A stretch of 43,295 bases of DNA from Paenibacillus contaminans (GTDB lineage Bacteria; Bacillota; Bacilli; Paenibacillales; NBRC-103111): positions 1-43,295 of the forward strand of contig NZ_QMFB01000034.1 of NCBI RefSeq assembly GCF_003285015.1, read 5' to 3'. Each line of letters begins with the position of its first letter. Positions within the stretch are counted from its first letter, which is position 1. A program made the translations under genes and the position numbers. Of the stretch, positions 25,062-32,894 are shown in pieces. Under the pieces are notes generated by a model. It saw only the letters and a program-made list of their open reading frames with translations. It was not told the DNA's origin and made no database searches.

Positions 25062-25366
25062 CCTACTCCCCCCATCCGAATCAAGTAATCTCTCCATCAT
25101 GATTATCCCATGCCTTGTAGTCCGTTACATGGGGGAGTTTGACTATAGGAGAAGATTCTGACGCGGAACCGGGGAAATCGAAATATTCGCCGGCGTGAAA
25201 TAATCGTGCAACCAAAACATATAGCTCTGAATGAACGGAAGCAAGCCGCCGAGGCTCATGAAGGATGCACTCAAGCAACAGTTGTAAGGTCTTTTGGTCC
25301 ATTTCAAAAGCGACCGAAACCATTTATACTTTAAATAAATATAGATTAATAGGGAGTGTAGAGAAA
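25062..25366. other. Intergenic region with two overlapping unconfirmed minus-strand frames
   Basis: 305 bp upstream of both neighbours. On the minus strand two frames stay open: 25081-25323 (80 codons, starts MVSVAFEMDQKTL) and 25143-25403 (86 codons, containing SLGGLLPFIQSYMFWLHDY). Neither has a ribosome binding site. A TATACT (25325-25330) is a possible -10 for the stalk-domain gene. This may hold a gene remnant, but I do not call a gene. Confidence 0.3.
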
Positions 25367-26029
25367 ATGAGGAAAAAGTGGGTAGCGTCCGCAATCGGCG
25401 CATCTTTGCTTCTAGGCGCTAGCGCAGGCGTATATGCGGGTGCGAATTTACAGGAAATCACAGCTTACCTGAACCACAGCATCAAAATCAAAGTTGACGG
25501 GAAGCCGGTCGAGCTTAAAGATGAAGATGGGAATCCGGTCATTCCGATTACTTACGACAATAAAACTTACCTGCCTGTCCGCGCGGTTTCCGATTCGTTA
25601 AAGGTTGCGGTGGATTGGGATAACGAGACGTCGACCGTCCTGCTCGGGGAAAAAGTGGACGGCGTCTCCATCGATACCGGAGAGGAATTAAGCATACATA
25701 CTACCCAAGATCCGGCGCAAACGACTTTTAAGGGCAAGGATTATAAATTGGCCATTACATACGCGGGTAACGACAGCATCATGTTTTATCCCAAAAAGAA
25801 CTATCAAAAGCTGTACCTGCAAATCGCCGCAATCGACCAGGACATGGAAATCGAGTTCAAGGATAGCGATACTTTCCAAACGCTGAAGGCAAAAACAACG
25901 ATCAAGGCAAACAGCGGCTTGAACACGATTGAAGTCGATATCGGCGGGATTTCCGAAATTTGGACCGACGTTTCCGTGAAAAATGGCGGCTCTTTCTTCA
26001 TACCGATTACGACGTCCTATTATAAATAA
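25367..26029 (+). CDS. Secreted copper amine oxidase N-like (stalk domain) protein
   Basis: 220 residues. A signal peptide (MRKKWVASAIGASLLLGASAG, about 1-24) is followed by the segment IKIKVDGKPVELKDEDGNP, then ITYDNKTYLPVRAVSDSL and VDWDNETSTVLLG, which is the copper-amine-oxidase N-terminal (stalk) domain common in secreted Paenibacillaceae proteins. No copper-binding or catalytic oxidase domain follows. The C-terminal 130 residues are beta-rich and unrecognised. ATG at 25367 is chosen for GGGAGTGTAGAG upstream and the clean signal peptide; the frame extends 34 codons further without either. Probably an extracellular wall-associated protein of unknown role. Confidence 0.85.
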   Translation: MRKKWVASAIGASLLLGASAGVYAGANLQEITAYLNHSIKIKVDGKPVELKDEDGNPVIPITYDNKTYLPVRAVSDSLKVAVDWDNETSTVLLGEKVDGVSIDTGEELSIHTTQDPAQTTFKGKDYKLAITYAGNDSIMFYPKKNYQKLYLQIAAIDQDMEIEFKDSDTFQTLKAKTTIKANSGLNTIEVDIGGISEIWTDVSVKNGGSFFIPITTSYYK

Positions 26030-26093
26030 TAGGATTACCGGCTCGAAATATAAGCAATCGTCATGTGAAACATATAAAGTCTTATCTTTTATG

Positions 26094-26136
26094 AAAAAAA
26101 GGGATCTCCGAGCTTGCCGGAAATCCCTTTTCTTTT
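26094..26136. terminator. Bidirectional terminator between stalk protein and glcF
   Basis: AAAAGGGAT-c-TCCG pairs with CGGA-a-ATCCCTTTT around a short loop, with an A-run before and T-rich run after, between two convergent genes. Confidence 0.8.
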
Positions 26137-26148
26137 GCTATGACGTTA

Positions 26149-27633
26149 TTATTTTTTGACGCTTCCGTCCTTGCCTTCTCCCGAGATCCGCTCGTACAGG
26201 AAGTCGACGATGTGGACCGCCTCCATCTTGCCCGATTGACCGTGGCGTTCGACGCCCAGCTTCATCTGCAGCAGACAGCCCGGATTGCTCGTAAGCAGGT
26301 AGTGCGCGTCCGTTTTCTTGACATGCTCCATCTTATGGTCGAGAATCTGATTCGCCATTTCCGGCTGCGTCAGGTTGTAAATACCCGCCGAGCCGCAGCA
26401 GCGGTCGGATTCCTTCAGCTCGACGAACTCGATGTCGGCGACGCTCTTCATCAGCTGGCGAGGCGCCGTGCTCGACTTCATGACATTGCGCAAGTGGCAC
26501 GAATCCTGATACGTAATACGCGTCGTGCCGCAGGACGAGCCGTCCTTGCCGCAGGAAGGCGCCTTCGTACCCGATTGCAGCGCATTCGCAGCCGCGGCGG
26601 CATCCGCAAAATGCGGAATGCGGCCTTTCTCGACGATGAGCTGGCTGACGTCTTTAACGCGCTTGGCGAACCATTCTCCGCCGTCCGCCCATTCCGGATC
26701 GTCATGCAGCAGGTGATCGTACTCGACGAGCAGCGCGCCGCAGCCGCCTGCGTTCGATGCGATGTAATCGACGCCCGCGTCTTTGAAGGCGCGGATGTTC
26801 GAACGGGCCAGGCCGCGCGCCAAATCCATCTCGCCGCTGTGCGCATGAAGCGCGCCGCAGCAGTTTTGCGTTTCCGGGATGACGACCTCGAAGCCCGCTT
26901 CGGATAGAAGCTTCACGGTATTCACATTTGTTTGCGTAAACAGAACGTCCATGATACAGCCGCGGAACATGCCTACGCGGGCGATCGGCGTCCCTTTGGC
27001 CGGTACGAACGTGCCAATCTTCTCGATGACGCCCTTGCTCGAAGCCTCCGGCAAGATCGTCTCCATCTCGCGCATATGCGACGGGAACAGCTTCATGATG
27101 CCGGCTCCGTGCACGAGGCGGCGAACGCCGCTTTTTTGATAGAAGCTCAGGCTCGCGCCAATCCAGCGCATCCGGTTCTGATGCGGGAATACCTTTTTGA
27201 ACGCAACGTTCCGGGCGATCTTCACCCACCAGCGGTGCGAATCGGTATGATCCTCGATCGCGTCGCGCGCTTGCTCGATCAACTGCCCGTATTGAACGCC
27301 CGCCGGACATGCCGGCTCGCAGGCGCGGCAGCCTAGACAATGGTTCATTTGATCCTCGAACGCTTTATCCGGTGTCATGATGCCGTCCGCGACGGCTTTC
27401 ATCAAGGCGATACGGCCGCGCGGCGATTCGGGCTCGAAGCCCGTTTCTTTGAACGTCGGGCATGCCGGCAAACAGAAGCCGCAGCGCATGCAGTTGGTCA
27501 ATTGCTCGTAATCCAGCGACAATTTCAGCTTTTGCGCAAGCGGGTTGTTCGCAAACGGGTCGAGCGTAGGAGTGGAAGTCCCGCCGCCATGTCCCCCATG
27601 CGCATCATGCTGTTTCAGTGCTTGCTCAGCCAC
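26149..27633 (-). CDS. glcF: Glycolate/lactate oxidase iron-sulfur subunit
   Basis: 494 residues. Two [4Fe-4S] ferredoxin motifs lie near the N-terminus: CMRCGFCLPACP (Cys48, 51, 54, 58) and CLGCRACEPACP (Cys99, 102, 105, 109). Two CCG-type domains follow, with NCCGALHAHSG and DRCCGSAGIYNLTQPEM. The protein takes electrons from the flavin subunit GlcD during oxidation of glycolate or D-lactate and passes them to the quinone pool. GTG start at 27633 follows GGTGGTGATCC and overlaps the glcD stop by 8 bp, showing translational coupling. The first 20 residues are His/Gly-rich (HDAHGGHGGG), which is not usual for GlcF and may bind metal. A GntR/FCD gene upstream of glcD is the probable regulator. 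Confidence 0.93.
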   Translation of the reverse strand: MAEQALKQHDAHGGHGGGTSTPTLDPFANNPLAQKLKLSLDYEQLTNCMRCGFCLPACPTFKETGFEPESPRGRIALMKAVADGIMTPDKAFEDQMNHCLGCRACEPACPAGVQYGQLIEQARDAIEDHTDSHRWWVKIARNVAFKKVFPHQNRMRWIGASLSFYQKSGVRRLVHGAGIMKLFPSHMREMETILPEASSKGVIEKIGTFVPAKGTPIARVGMFRGCIMDVLFTQTNVNTVKLLSEAGFEVVIPETQNCCGALHAHSGEMDLARGLARSNIRAFKDAGVDYIASNAGGCGALLVEYDHLLHDDPEWADGGEWFAKRVKDVSQLIVEKGRIPHFADAAAAANALQSGTKAPSCGKDGSSCGTTRITYQDSCHLRNVMKSSTAPRQLMKSVADIEFVELKESDRCCGSAGIYNLTQPEMANQILDHKMEHVKKTDAHYLLTSNPGCLLQMKLGVERHGQSGKMEAVHIVDFLYERISGEGKDGSVKK

Positions 27634-29044
27634 GTTGGATCACCACCCTTTTGCGCGTTTCACGCGCGAACATTTTGCCCGGATTGAGCAGGTTATTCGG
27701 GTCGAAAGCCTGTTTGATGCCGCGCATCACATCGATGCCTGCTTTGCCGACTTTCCATTCCAGATACGGCGCTTTGACGAGGCCGACTCCATGCTCTCCC
27801 GTAATCGTGCCGCCTAGCTCGATCGCCGCTTCGAAAATTTCCGCAAACGCCTCTTCGACGCGGTGAATTTCTTCCGGGTCGCGCGCATCGGTCGTTGCCG
27901 TCGGATGCAGGTTGCCGTCGCCGGCGTGGCCGAACGTACAAATTTGCACGTTGTATTTTTGCGCGATTCTATTGATTTCAAGTACCATATCGGCGATTTT
28001 GGAGCGAGGCACGGTCGCATCCTCCAAAATCGTCGTCGGACGCAAGCGGGCCAAAGCCGTAAATGCGCTGCGGCGAGCCGTCAGCAGCTTAAGCGCCTCG
28101 TCCTGGTTTTGCGCTACGCTTACTTGAGCCGCTTTCTCCTCTTCGCAAATGCGCGTAATGAGCGCGATGTCGCGTTCGACAGCCGATTCCTCGGCGCCGT
28201 CTTGTTCGATCAGCAGGATCGCAGCCATATCGAGCGGCAAACCAAGCTTGGCAAAATCGTCGACGACGCGAATCGTCGGATTGTCGAGAAATTCGAGCGT
28301 AGCCGGGATGATCCGGTTTTCGATAATCTTCGAAACGGTGCGTGCGGCTCCATAAATATCCGTGTACATCGCCAGCATCGTCTTTTTATATTTCGGCGGC
28401 GGAATGAGCTTCAGCGTCGCTTCGGTAATAATCGCGAGCGTTCCCTCGGAGCCGACGAGCAGCTTCGTCAGGTCATATCCTGCAACATCCTTCATCAGCT
28501 TGCCGCCTGTGCGGATAATTTCGCCGCTGGCAAGAACGGCTTCAAGACCGATGACGTAATCTTTGGTCGTGCCGTATTTCAGACCGCGAAGTCCGCCGGA
28601 GCACTCGGCGATGTTGCCGCCGATCGTCGAAATCGCCATGCTGCTCGGATCGGGCGGGTAAAACAACCCGAGTTCTTCAACATGCGTAATGAACTCCTTC
28701 GTATTCAGTCCCGGTTGAACGATAGCCGTCAAATTTTCGAGATCGACTTCCAGGATACGGTTCATCCGGTGCATGACCATGACGATGCCGCCCTCCGTCG
28801 GTACCGTCCCCCCGCATAAATTCGTGCCCGACCCGCGGCTTACGATCGGAATGCGGTGCTTCGCCAGCACCTTGACGATATCCGATACTTCCTGCGTACT
28901 GCCCGGATAAATAACGCCGTCCGGCAGCGATTGCAGCATCGGCGTTCCGTCATAGGAATGCGTAACGAGCGTCTCGTTATCATCTTTATAGTATTTATCC
29001 CCAACAATGGCGCGAAGCTCGCGTTTAACCGATTCCTCCAGCAT
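27626..29044 (-). CDS. glcD: FAD-linked glycolate/D-lactate oxidase subunit
   Basis: 472 residues of the vanillyl-alcohol-oxidase (FAD_binding_4) family. The PCMH FAD domain shows VIYPGSTQEVSDIVKVL, VSRGSGTNLCGG, DPSSMAISTIGGN and VGSEGTLAIITEATL; the C-terminal oxidase domain shows FGHAGDGNLHP and GEHGVGL. It oxidises a 2-hydroxy acid (glycolate or D-lactate) and hands electrons to GlcF. ATG at 29044 follows GGGGAGG; the TTG start 12 codons upstream lacks a site. Promoter and a dyad operator lie at 29091-29141. Equivalent genes in Bacillus subtilis are ysfC and ysfD. Glycolate versus D-lactate cannot be settled by eye. Confidence 0.93.
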   Translation of the reverse strand: MLEESVKRELRAIVGDKYYKDDNETLVTHSYDGTPMLQSLPDGVIYPGSTQEVSDIVKVLAKHRIPIVSRGSGTNLCGGTVPTEGGIVMVMHRMNRILEVDLENLTAIVQPGLNTKEFITHVEELGLFYPPDPSSMAISTIGGNIAECSGGLRGLKYGTTKDYVIGLEAVLASGEIIRTGGKLMKDVAGYDLTKLLVGSEGTLAIITEATLKLIPPPKYKKTMLAMYTDIYGAARTVSKIIENRIIPATLEFLDNPTIRVVDDFAKLGLPLDMAAILLIEQDGAEESAVERDIALITRICEEEKAAQVSVAQNQDEALKLLTARRSAFTALARLRPTTILEDATVPRSKIADMVLEINRIAQKYNVQICTFGHAGDGNLHPTATTDARDPEEIHRVEEAFAEIFEAAIELGGTITGEHGVGLVKAPYLEWKVGKAGIDVMRGIKQAFDPNNLLNPGKMFARETRKRVVIQRG

Positions 29045-29090
29045 GAAAACAGCCTCCCCTAATATAACCGAGATCCTCAAAATAAATCAG

Positions 29091-29103
29091 GTCATCTGAT
29101 GAC
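29091..29103. promoter_or_regulatory. Perfect dyad, candidate operator of the GntR/FCD regulator
   Basis: GTCAT-CTG-ATGAC, a perfect 5-3-5 inverted repeat, lies in the glcD-regulator gap immediately downstream of the predicted glcD -10. GntR/FCD proteins typically bind short dyads of this form (GT-N-AC half-sites). Binding here would block glcDF transcription. Confidence 0.6.
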
Positions 29104-29112
29104 TTTTGTTCT

Positions 29113-29141
29113 ATTATATCGTATGCTTAAATGAGTGTATA
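29113..29141 (-). promoter_or_regulatory. Sigma-A promoter of glcDF
   Basis: On the minus strand, TATACA (29136-29141), a 17-bp spacer and a perfect TATAAT (29113-29118). Predicted start is near 29106, so the dyad at 29091-29103 covers about +3 to +15. Confidence 0.65.
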
Positions 29142-29208
29142 GAGTGAGAATCAAAAACGCTGGGAGAAAATATATAACGCCATTATCAGCCGACTTTGGA
29201 GGAAAACG

Positions 29209-29931
29209 ATGAACGCAAATCCGCTAAAGCCGCCTAAAGGCTATGAGCTTGTTATGGAACATATCAAAAAACAAATCGAAAGCGGCGCTCTGCCGCCCGG
29301 AACGAAGCTTTCTTCGGTCGTCGATCTCGCGGGCAGCTACGGCGTCGGCCGTTCTACGATCCGCGAAGCATTAAGCGCGCTTAAAGCGATGGGCTGGCTC
29401 GATATTCGCCAAGGCGGAGGAACGTTTGTTAAAAAGGAGCTGCCTGGGGAAACTACGGAGGATAAACCGTTCGGAACGTTATTTCAGAAAACCGATTCGC
29501 TGCAGGAGGTGCTCGAGGTGCGCAAGCTGCTGGAGAGCGGCTGCGCGTCGCTTGCCGCAGTAAACCGCAGCGAGGAAGATCTGCGGCTTCTAGGCGAGAT
29601 TTTGGAGGAAATGTCTTCGCTTCTTGACGATGAAGCCGCCAGCGAGCAAGCGGACGTCCGCTTTCACCTTCAGATCGCCAAGGCGACCGGAAATTCGCTG
29701 CTCGTGCAAATGATGGAGTCGCTCTCCCAGCGTATGCATGCGTCGATGAAGGATTTGCGGCGGCTCTGGTTTTACGCGGAGCGTGCTTCGGCCGAACGGC
29801 TGCTGGACGAGCACCGCAGCGTGTTCGAAGCGATATCCGCACAGGACGGCTCGCTTGCCGGCGAGCGGATGCTTAAGCATTTGCTGAAGGTGGAGAACGT
29901 GCTGCGCAAAGCGAATGCGGCGGGAAATTGA
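29209..29931 (+). CDS. GntR/FadR (FCD) family transcriptional regulator
   Basis: 240 residues. The N-terminal winged helix-turn-helix (about 12-77) shows GALPPGTKLSSVVDLAGSYGVGRSTIREALSAL-type GntR signature residues (GVGRSTIREAL is the recognition helix) and wing GGGTFV. The C-terminal all-helical FCD domain (about 95-230) carries typical VRFHLQIAKATGN and LLDEHRSVFEAI segments whose His and Asp residues bind a metal and a carboxylate ligand. ATG follows GGAGGAAAACG. It is divergent from glcDF, with a dyad between the two genes, so it most likely represses glcDF and is relieved by glycolate, lactate or a related acid, as LldR, GlcC and LutR are. That ligand is inferred. Confidence 0.9.
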   Translation: MNANPLKPPKGYELVMEHIKKQIESGALPPGTKLSSVVDLAGSYGVGRSTIREALSALKAMGWLDIRQGGGTFVKKELPGETTEDKPFGTLFQKTDSLQEVLEVRKLLESGCASLAAVNRSEEDLRLLGEILEEMSSLLDDEAASEQADVRFHLQIAKATGNSLLVQMMESLSQRMHASMKDLRRLWFYAERASAERLLDEHRSVFEAISAQDGSLAGERMLKHLLKVENVLRKANAAGN

Positions 29932-29938
29932 TAGAGAA

Positions 29939-29987
29939 ATGCGCGTCTCGGCGGACTTAGAGTTCCATCGCCGAGGTGCGTTTTTTT
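29939..29987. terminator. Bidirectional terminator between GntR gene and sirtuin gene
   Basis: TGCGCGTCTCGGCG pairs with CGCCGAGGTGCG (small mismatches), followed by seven T. The complementarity continues outwards (AGAGAAA with TTTCTCT), giving A/T runs for both strands of this convergent pair. Confidence 0.85.
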
Positions 29988-30001
29988 CTCTATCGATCAA
30001 C

Positions 30002-30736
30002 TCAGCATAGCGAATTCAACACTTTGCCGATGCTGTCGCGGATGACGAATCGCGCCTGGCTGTCATACGGCGTGGACGATTTGTTGATCAGGATCAGATT
30101 GTCTCCCCGGTATAGTCCGACGAGTCCCGCAGCGGGATTGACGGTCAGCGACGTTCCGCCGACGATCAGCACATCCGCTTCAGAGATCGCGGCAATCGCT
30201 TGTTCGAGAACCGCTTCATCGAGCATCTCTTCGTACAGCACGACTTCAGGCTTAACCGTCCCGCCGCATTCATCGCAAACCGGAATGGCATCCTCGCTCG
30301 CAACAATGTGCTCCAGCGCAAAAAACTTCGCGCAGCTCATACAGCGGTTTCGGTGCACGGAGCCGTGCAGCTCCAATACGCTGCCGCTGCCTGCCAGTTG
30401 ATGCAGACCGTCGATATTTTGCGTAATGACCGCTTTAAGCCTGCCATCCCGCTCCAGCTGAGCCAATGCGACGTGGGCCGCGTTCGGCTTGGCGTCCTTG
30501 TAGATCATTTTCGACCGGTAAAACTCGTAAAATTGTTCCGTATGCTCCGTAAAAAAGCTGCGGCTCAGCATCACCTCCGGCGGATAAGTTTGCTTCGTTT
30601 TCGTTTGGTAAAGTCCCGCTTCCGAACGAAAATCCGGAATGCCGCTCTCCGTAGACGTCCCCGCTCCCCCAAAAAAGACGATATTCCGGCTCGCCGAAAC
30701 GATACGCTTAACCTCTTCGTATGACATGTTCCGCAC
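30002..30736 (-). CDS. cobB: NAD-dependent protein deacylase (sirtuin)
   Basis: 244 residues, a single Sir2 domain. NAD-binding motif GGAGTSTESGIPDFR (23-37), TQNIDGLH (105-112), catalytic His124 in LHGSVHRNRC, four zinc cysteines at 132, 135, 154 and 157, and VGGTSLTVNPA. All catalytic elements are intact. It removes acetyl or other acyl groups from lysines using NAD, for instance on acetyl-CoA synthetase or chromosome-associated proteins. The start is uncertain: GTG at 30736 and ATG at 30727 share the same weak GGGAAAGG site. It is a single-gene unit with its own promoter. Confidence 0.93.
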   Translation of the reverse strand: MRNMSYEEVKRIVSASRNIVFFGGAGTSTESGIPDFRSEAGLYQTKTKQTYPPEVMLSRSFFTEHTEQFYEFYRSKMIYKDAKPNAAHVALAQLERDGRLKAVITQNIDGLHQLAGSGSVLELHGSVHRNRCMSCAKFFALEHIVASEDAIPVCDECGGTVKPEVVLYEEMLDEAVLEQAIAAISEADVLIVGGTSLTVNPAAGLVGLYRGDNLILINKSSTPYDSQARFVIRDSIGKVLNSLC

Positions 30737-30772
30737 AACCTTTCCCTATTCCCCTAACTGATGATTGAGCAA

Positions 30773-30801
30773 ATTATACACAGTACACAAGCCGACAGCA
30801 A
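30773..30801 (-). promoter_or_regulatory. Probable sigma-A promoter of the sirtuin gene
   Basis: Minus strand TTGCTG (30796-30801), 17-bp spacer, perfect TATAAT (30773-30778), about 37 bp before the start codon. Confidence 0.5.
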
Positions 30802-30810
30802 CGTTTGAAA

Positions 30811-30832
30811 GCCCCCTGTTTTCCAGGAGGCT
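30811..30832 (-). terminator. Terminator after the XPB-N-like gene pair
   Basis: GCCCCCTG (30811-30818) pairs with CAGGAGGC (30825-30832), one mismatch, with a short T-run on the minus strand. Weak but correctly placed after the stop at 30885. Confidence 0.5.
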
Positions 30833-30884
30833 GTAAATCATGGTGAGCAACACGCCATTCGGCAATTGTCGCCTGATCTGATCG

Positions 30885-32066
30885 CTAAGTGCGTTTAAGC
30901 TCCCCCTCGATCGAGCAAAAAAGCTGTTTTTTCTCGATTTCCTTTTTCACTTTGCCGATCGACTTGTCCCCGATTTCAAAAGCGCGAGTCAGATCACTCA
31001 CGATATGATTACGAATCGGCTTGGCATTTTTCAGCTCGTCCATCAAAAGGGGATCGTCCGTCTCCACGATCAAGGCCTGTCGGATTCGTATTTTCCCGCT
31101 TTTCATTTCCCAATCTTGAAGCATTTGACTGACGTCCTCAGGCACCCCATGCTCGCTGTTCGCAACCAGATAATCAGCGATTTCTTTCATTTCGATTCCT
31201 TGATTCAGCGCGTTGACCATTGATGCGAACGATAGCCTGTAAACCGGTTCCATACCTTCGGAAGCTTTCTCCGCAAACCGGTCGAAAAACAGCTTATGAA
31301 CTTCCAGGGAGGCCGTGATATCGCCGTTCGGATGAATGATCAGTCCCGTTTGCCTGCGCGCAAAAGAATCGCCCAATCCGCTCTCATATGCATCATTGAT
31401 GCCTAGTAGATACGCCCCGAACTCATTCAAGCGGAAATATAGCACTTTCTCAAAATTGAAGTACACCTCGTTCTCCGAGTACACAAACCCGATGTCGACC
31501 ATCCCGATTGCGGACAGGTACTCCAGCAATGCTACCTCGACGAATCTGCCCTCAATTTCATCCCAGCTATGTTGGATGCAATAGTATCGGTGATAGGAGT
31601 CATATGTAAGAATTTCTCCTGTTACCAAGGTAAGAAAGTTTCTGTCCTTCTTCTTGATATAATAAAGCAGTTCCTCTACAGCTATCCACTCATTCATCGG
31701 ACATAAGCGCAAATAGGATAATAAAAGCGCTCTGCAGCTTTTGAAATGCGCCCCTCTCTCCGTCTGCGCCTTGATCTCGCGAATACGTCCAAGTTCATCT
31801 ATGTGACTATCGTTAAGGTACGCTTCAAGCAGCAGCCTGCCCTTGTCGATATGGCTTCCTGCCAGGAAGGACTCCGCGTCCAACCCGAGCGCAAGCACGC
31901 CGTTATCGTCCCGCAAGACCGATGCAGCCAGCAGCAGCCGGGATATGCCGTAGATTCGCGTCGTTTGCTCGACTACCCGGATGTTTTCCAGTTCCCCTTC
32001 ACTTGGCAAAGGCTCCTTTAATTCGAGAACCTCGTCCATTTTCAATACGGCGGCTTTGGTCGGCAT
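30885..32066 (-). CDS. XPB/Ssl2 helicase N-terminal-domain-like protein, C-terminal part of a split gene
   Basis: 393 residues, no signal peptide or helicase motor motifs. The C-terminal third (GLIIHPNGDITAS, then FDRFAE, YRLSFASMVNALNQGIEMKEIADYL and IRIRQALIVETDDPLLMDEL) matches the pattern of the helicase XPB/Ssl2 N-terminal domain, found in bacterial proteins without a motor. Its ATG follows the upstream stop directly (TGAATG) and in the same frame. With the upstream 185 residues it would form one protein of about 580. The junction (KLRTTKGS, stop, MPTKAAVLKM) falls in what looks like a continuous family motif, LRxTxKG followed by a basic helix. A purine tract AAGGGAAG upstream of the ATG would allow reinitiation, so it may still be made. 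DNA-associated role is inferred. Confidence 0.75.
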   Translation of the reverse strand: MPTKAAVLKMDEVLELKEPLPSEGELENIRVVEQTTRIYGISRLLLAASVLRDDNGVLALGLDAESFLAGSHIDKGRLLLEAYLNDSHIDELGRIREIKAQTERGAHFKSCRALLLSYLRLCPMNEWIAVEELLYYIKKKDRNFLTLVTGEILTYDSYHRYYCIQHSWDEIEGRFVEVALLEYLSAIGMVDIGFVYSENEVYFNFEKVLYFRLNEFGAYLLGINDAYESGLGDSFARRQTGLIIHPNGDITASLEVHKLFFDRFAEKASEGMEPVYRLSFASMVNALNQGIEMKEIADYLVANSEHGVPEDVSQMLQDWEMKSGKIRIRQALIVETDDPLLMDELKNAKPIRNHIVSDLTRAFEIGDKSIGKVKKEIEKKQLFCSIEGELKRT

Positions 32067-32624
32067 TCAGCTTCCCTTGGTCGTTCTAAGCTTGAAGCTG
32101 TTAGCGAGCTTGACGATCGCTATTAAATCCCGTTCGAAGCCGGAACCCGGCGCCAGCCTATGGTCCGTTCTGTCCTCGATCCGTTCCTGTACAGGGGAAA
32201 ACCGGATTTCGATCGGCTTCACCATTCGTTGCAGTATGGCAAATAACGGAGCTGGAATATTCCTCCCGATAAAAAACAACCTTGCCGGCGAGTGTTGCTC
32301 GAACAGATCGGCAACATGTCGAGAATAGTGGCTCCATAGGGGCTTTCGGTCATATTTTTCGAAAATAGGATTGATATCTTCGCTCTCCAAGACCTGAAAA
32401 CTCCGCACGTATTCTTCCATAAGCTCCTTTTCCAGGCCGTGGAGCCGGCTCCACAGAGCGATTATGTTGTCTTCGTTGGACAGATAAGCGTTTAACTCAG
32501 CTATCATTTCCGCTTTTCTCATTTTTGTATGACGCAAGCCTGCAAGCTTTAACAAAATCGGTAACGATTCGTAGCTCCGGAAGGTAGAGGTTGTCAAATT
32601 TTCTAAGTAAACGCTCAAATCCAC
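32067..32624 (-). CDS. N-terminal part of the split XPB-N-like protein
   Basis: 185 residues, helical, starting MDLSVYLENLTTSTF at a GTG preceded by AAAGGGGAACGTATT. It contains a SAP/winged-helix-like start (LPILLKLAGLRHTKMRKAEMI, that is residues around 24-44) like the N-termini of bacterial XPB-N-domain proteins, and ends in KLRTTKGS followed by TGA. The next codon, in the same frame, is the ATG of the following gene. Either a nonsense mutation has divided one gene or the pair is translationally coupled. I see no frameshift, only the single TGA. Alone it has no assignable activity. Confidence 0.7.
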   Translation of the reverse strand: MDLSVYLENLTTSTFRSYESLPILLKLAGLRHTKMRKAEMIAELNAYLSNEDNIIALWSRLHGLEKELMEEYVRSFQVLESEDINPIFEKYDRKPLWSHYSRHVADLFEQHSPARLFFIGRNIPAPLFAILQRMVKPIEIRFSPVQERIEDRTDHRLAPGSGFERDLIAIVKLANSFKLRTTKGS

Positions 32625-32835
32625 AATACGTTCCCCTTTATTTCAAGCGTGCAACGCAACCGATGCCACTCTGCCGCCGCGTTCAGATTGTTCAATGCCC
32701 GTTGTCCCATATGCCCTTTATTATACATGACTTTCGGCTTACTGAATATCGCAGCATACTACTTTACAACAGCTTGCGCATACTTATGTGGGGCCGCCAA
32801 TTGACAATCCGTTCATGTTTCCATCCGACATGGAA

Positions 32836-32859
32836 AACCGTCCGGTTCCCCGGACGGTT
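32836..32859 (-). terminator. Terminator after the MacB-type exporter genes
   Basis: Perfect 10-bp stem AACCGTCCGG (32836-32845) with CCGGACGGTT (32850-32859), 4-base loop, followed on the minus strand by TTTTCC; it lies just after the permease stop at 32895. The remaining part of the 270-bp gap to the XPB-N-like gene shows no other signal. Confidence 0.75.
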
Positions 32860-32894
32860 TGGCTTTAACGCAGCTTGATATTCCCAAATATCCC

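Noticed and set aside
26140..26907. 255-codon plus-strand frame opposite glcF
   Set aside because: Arg/Ala-rich antisense shadow; glcF carries intact Fe-S cysteine motifs on the minus strand.
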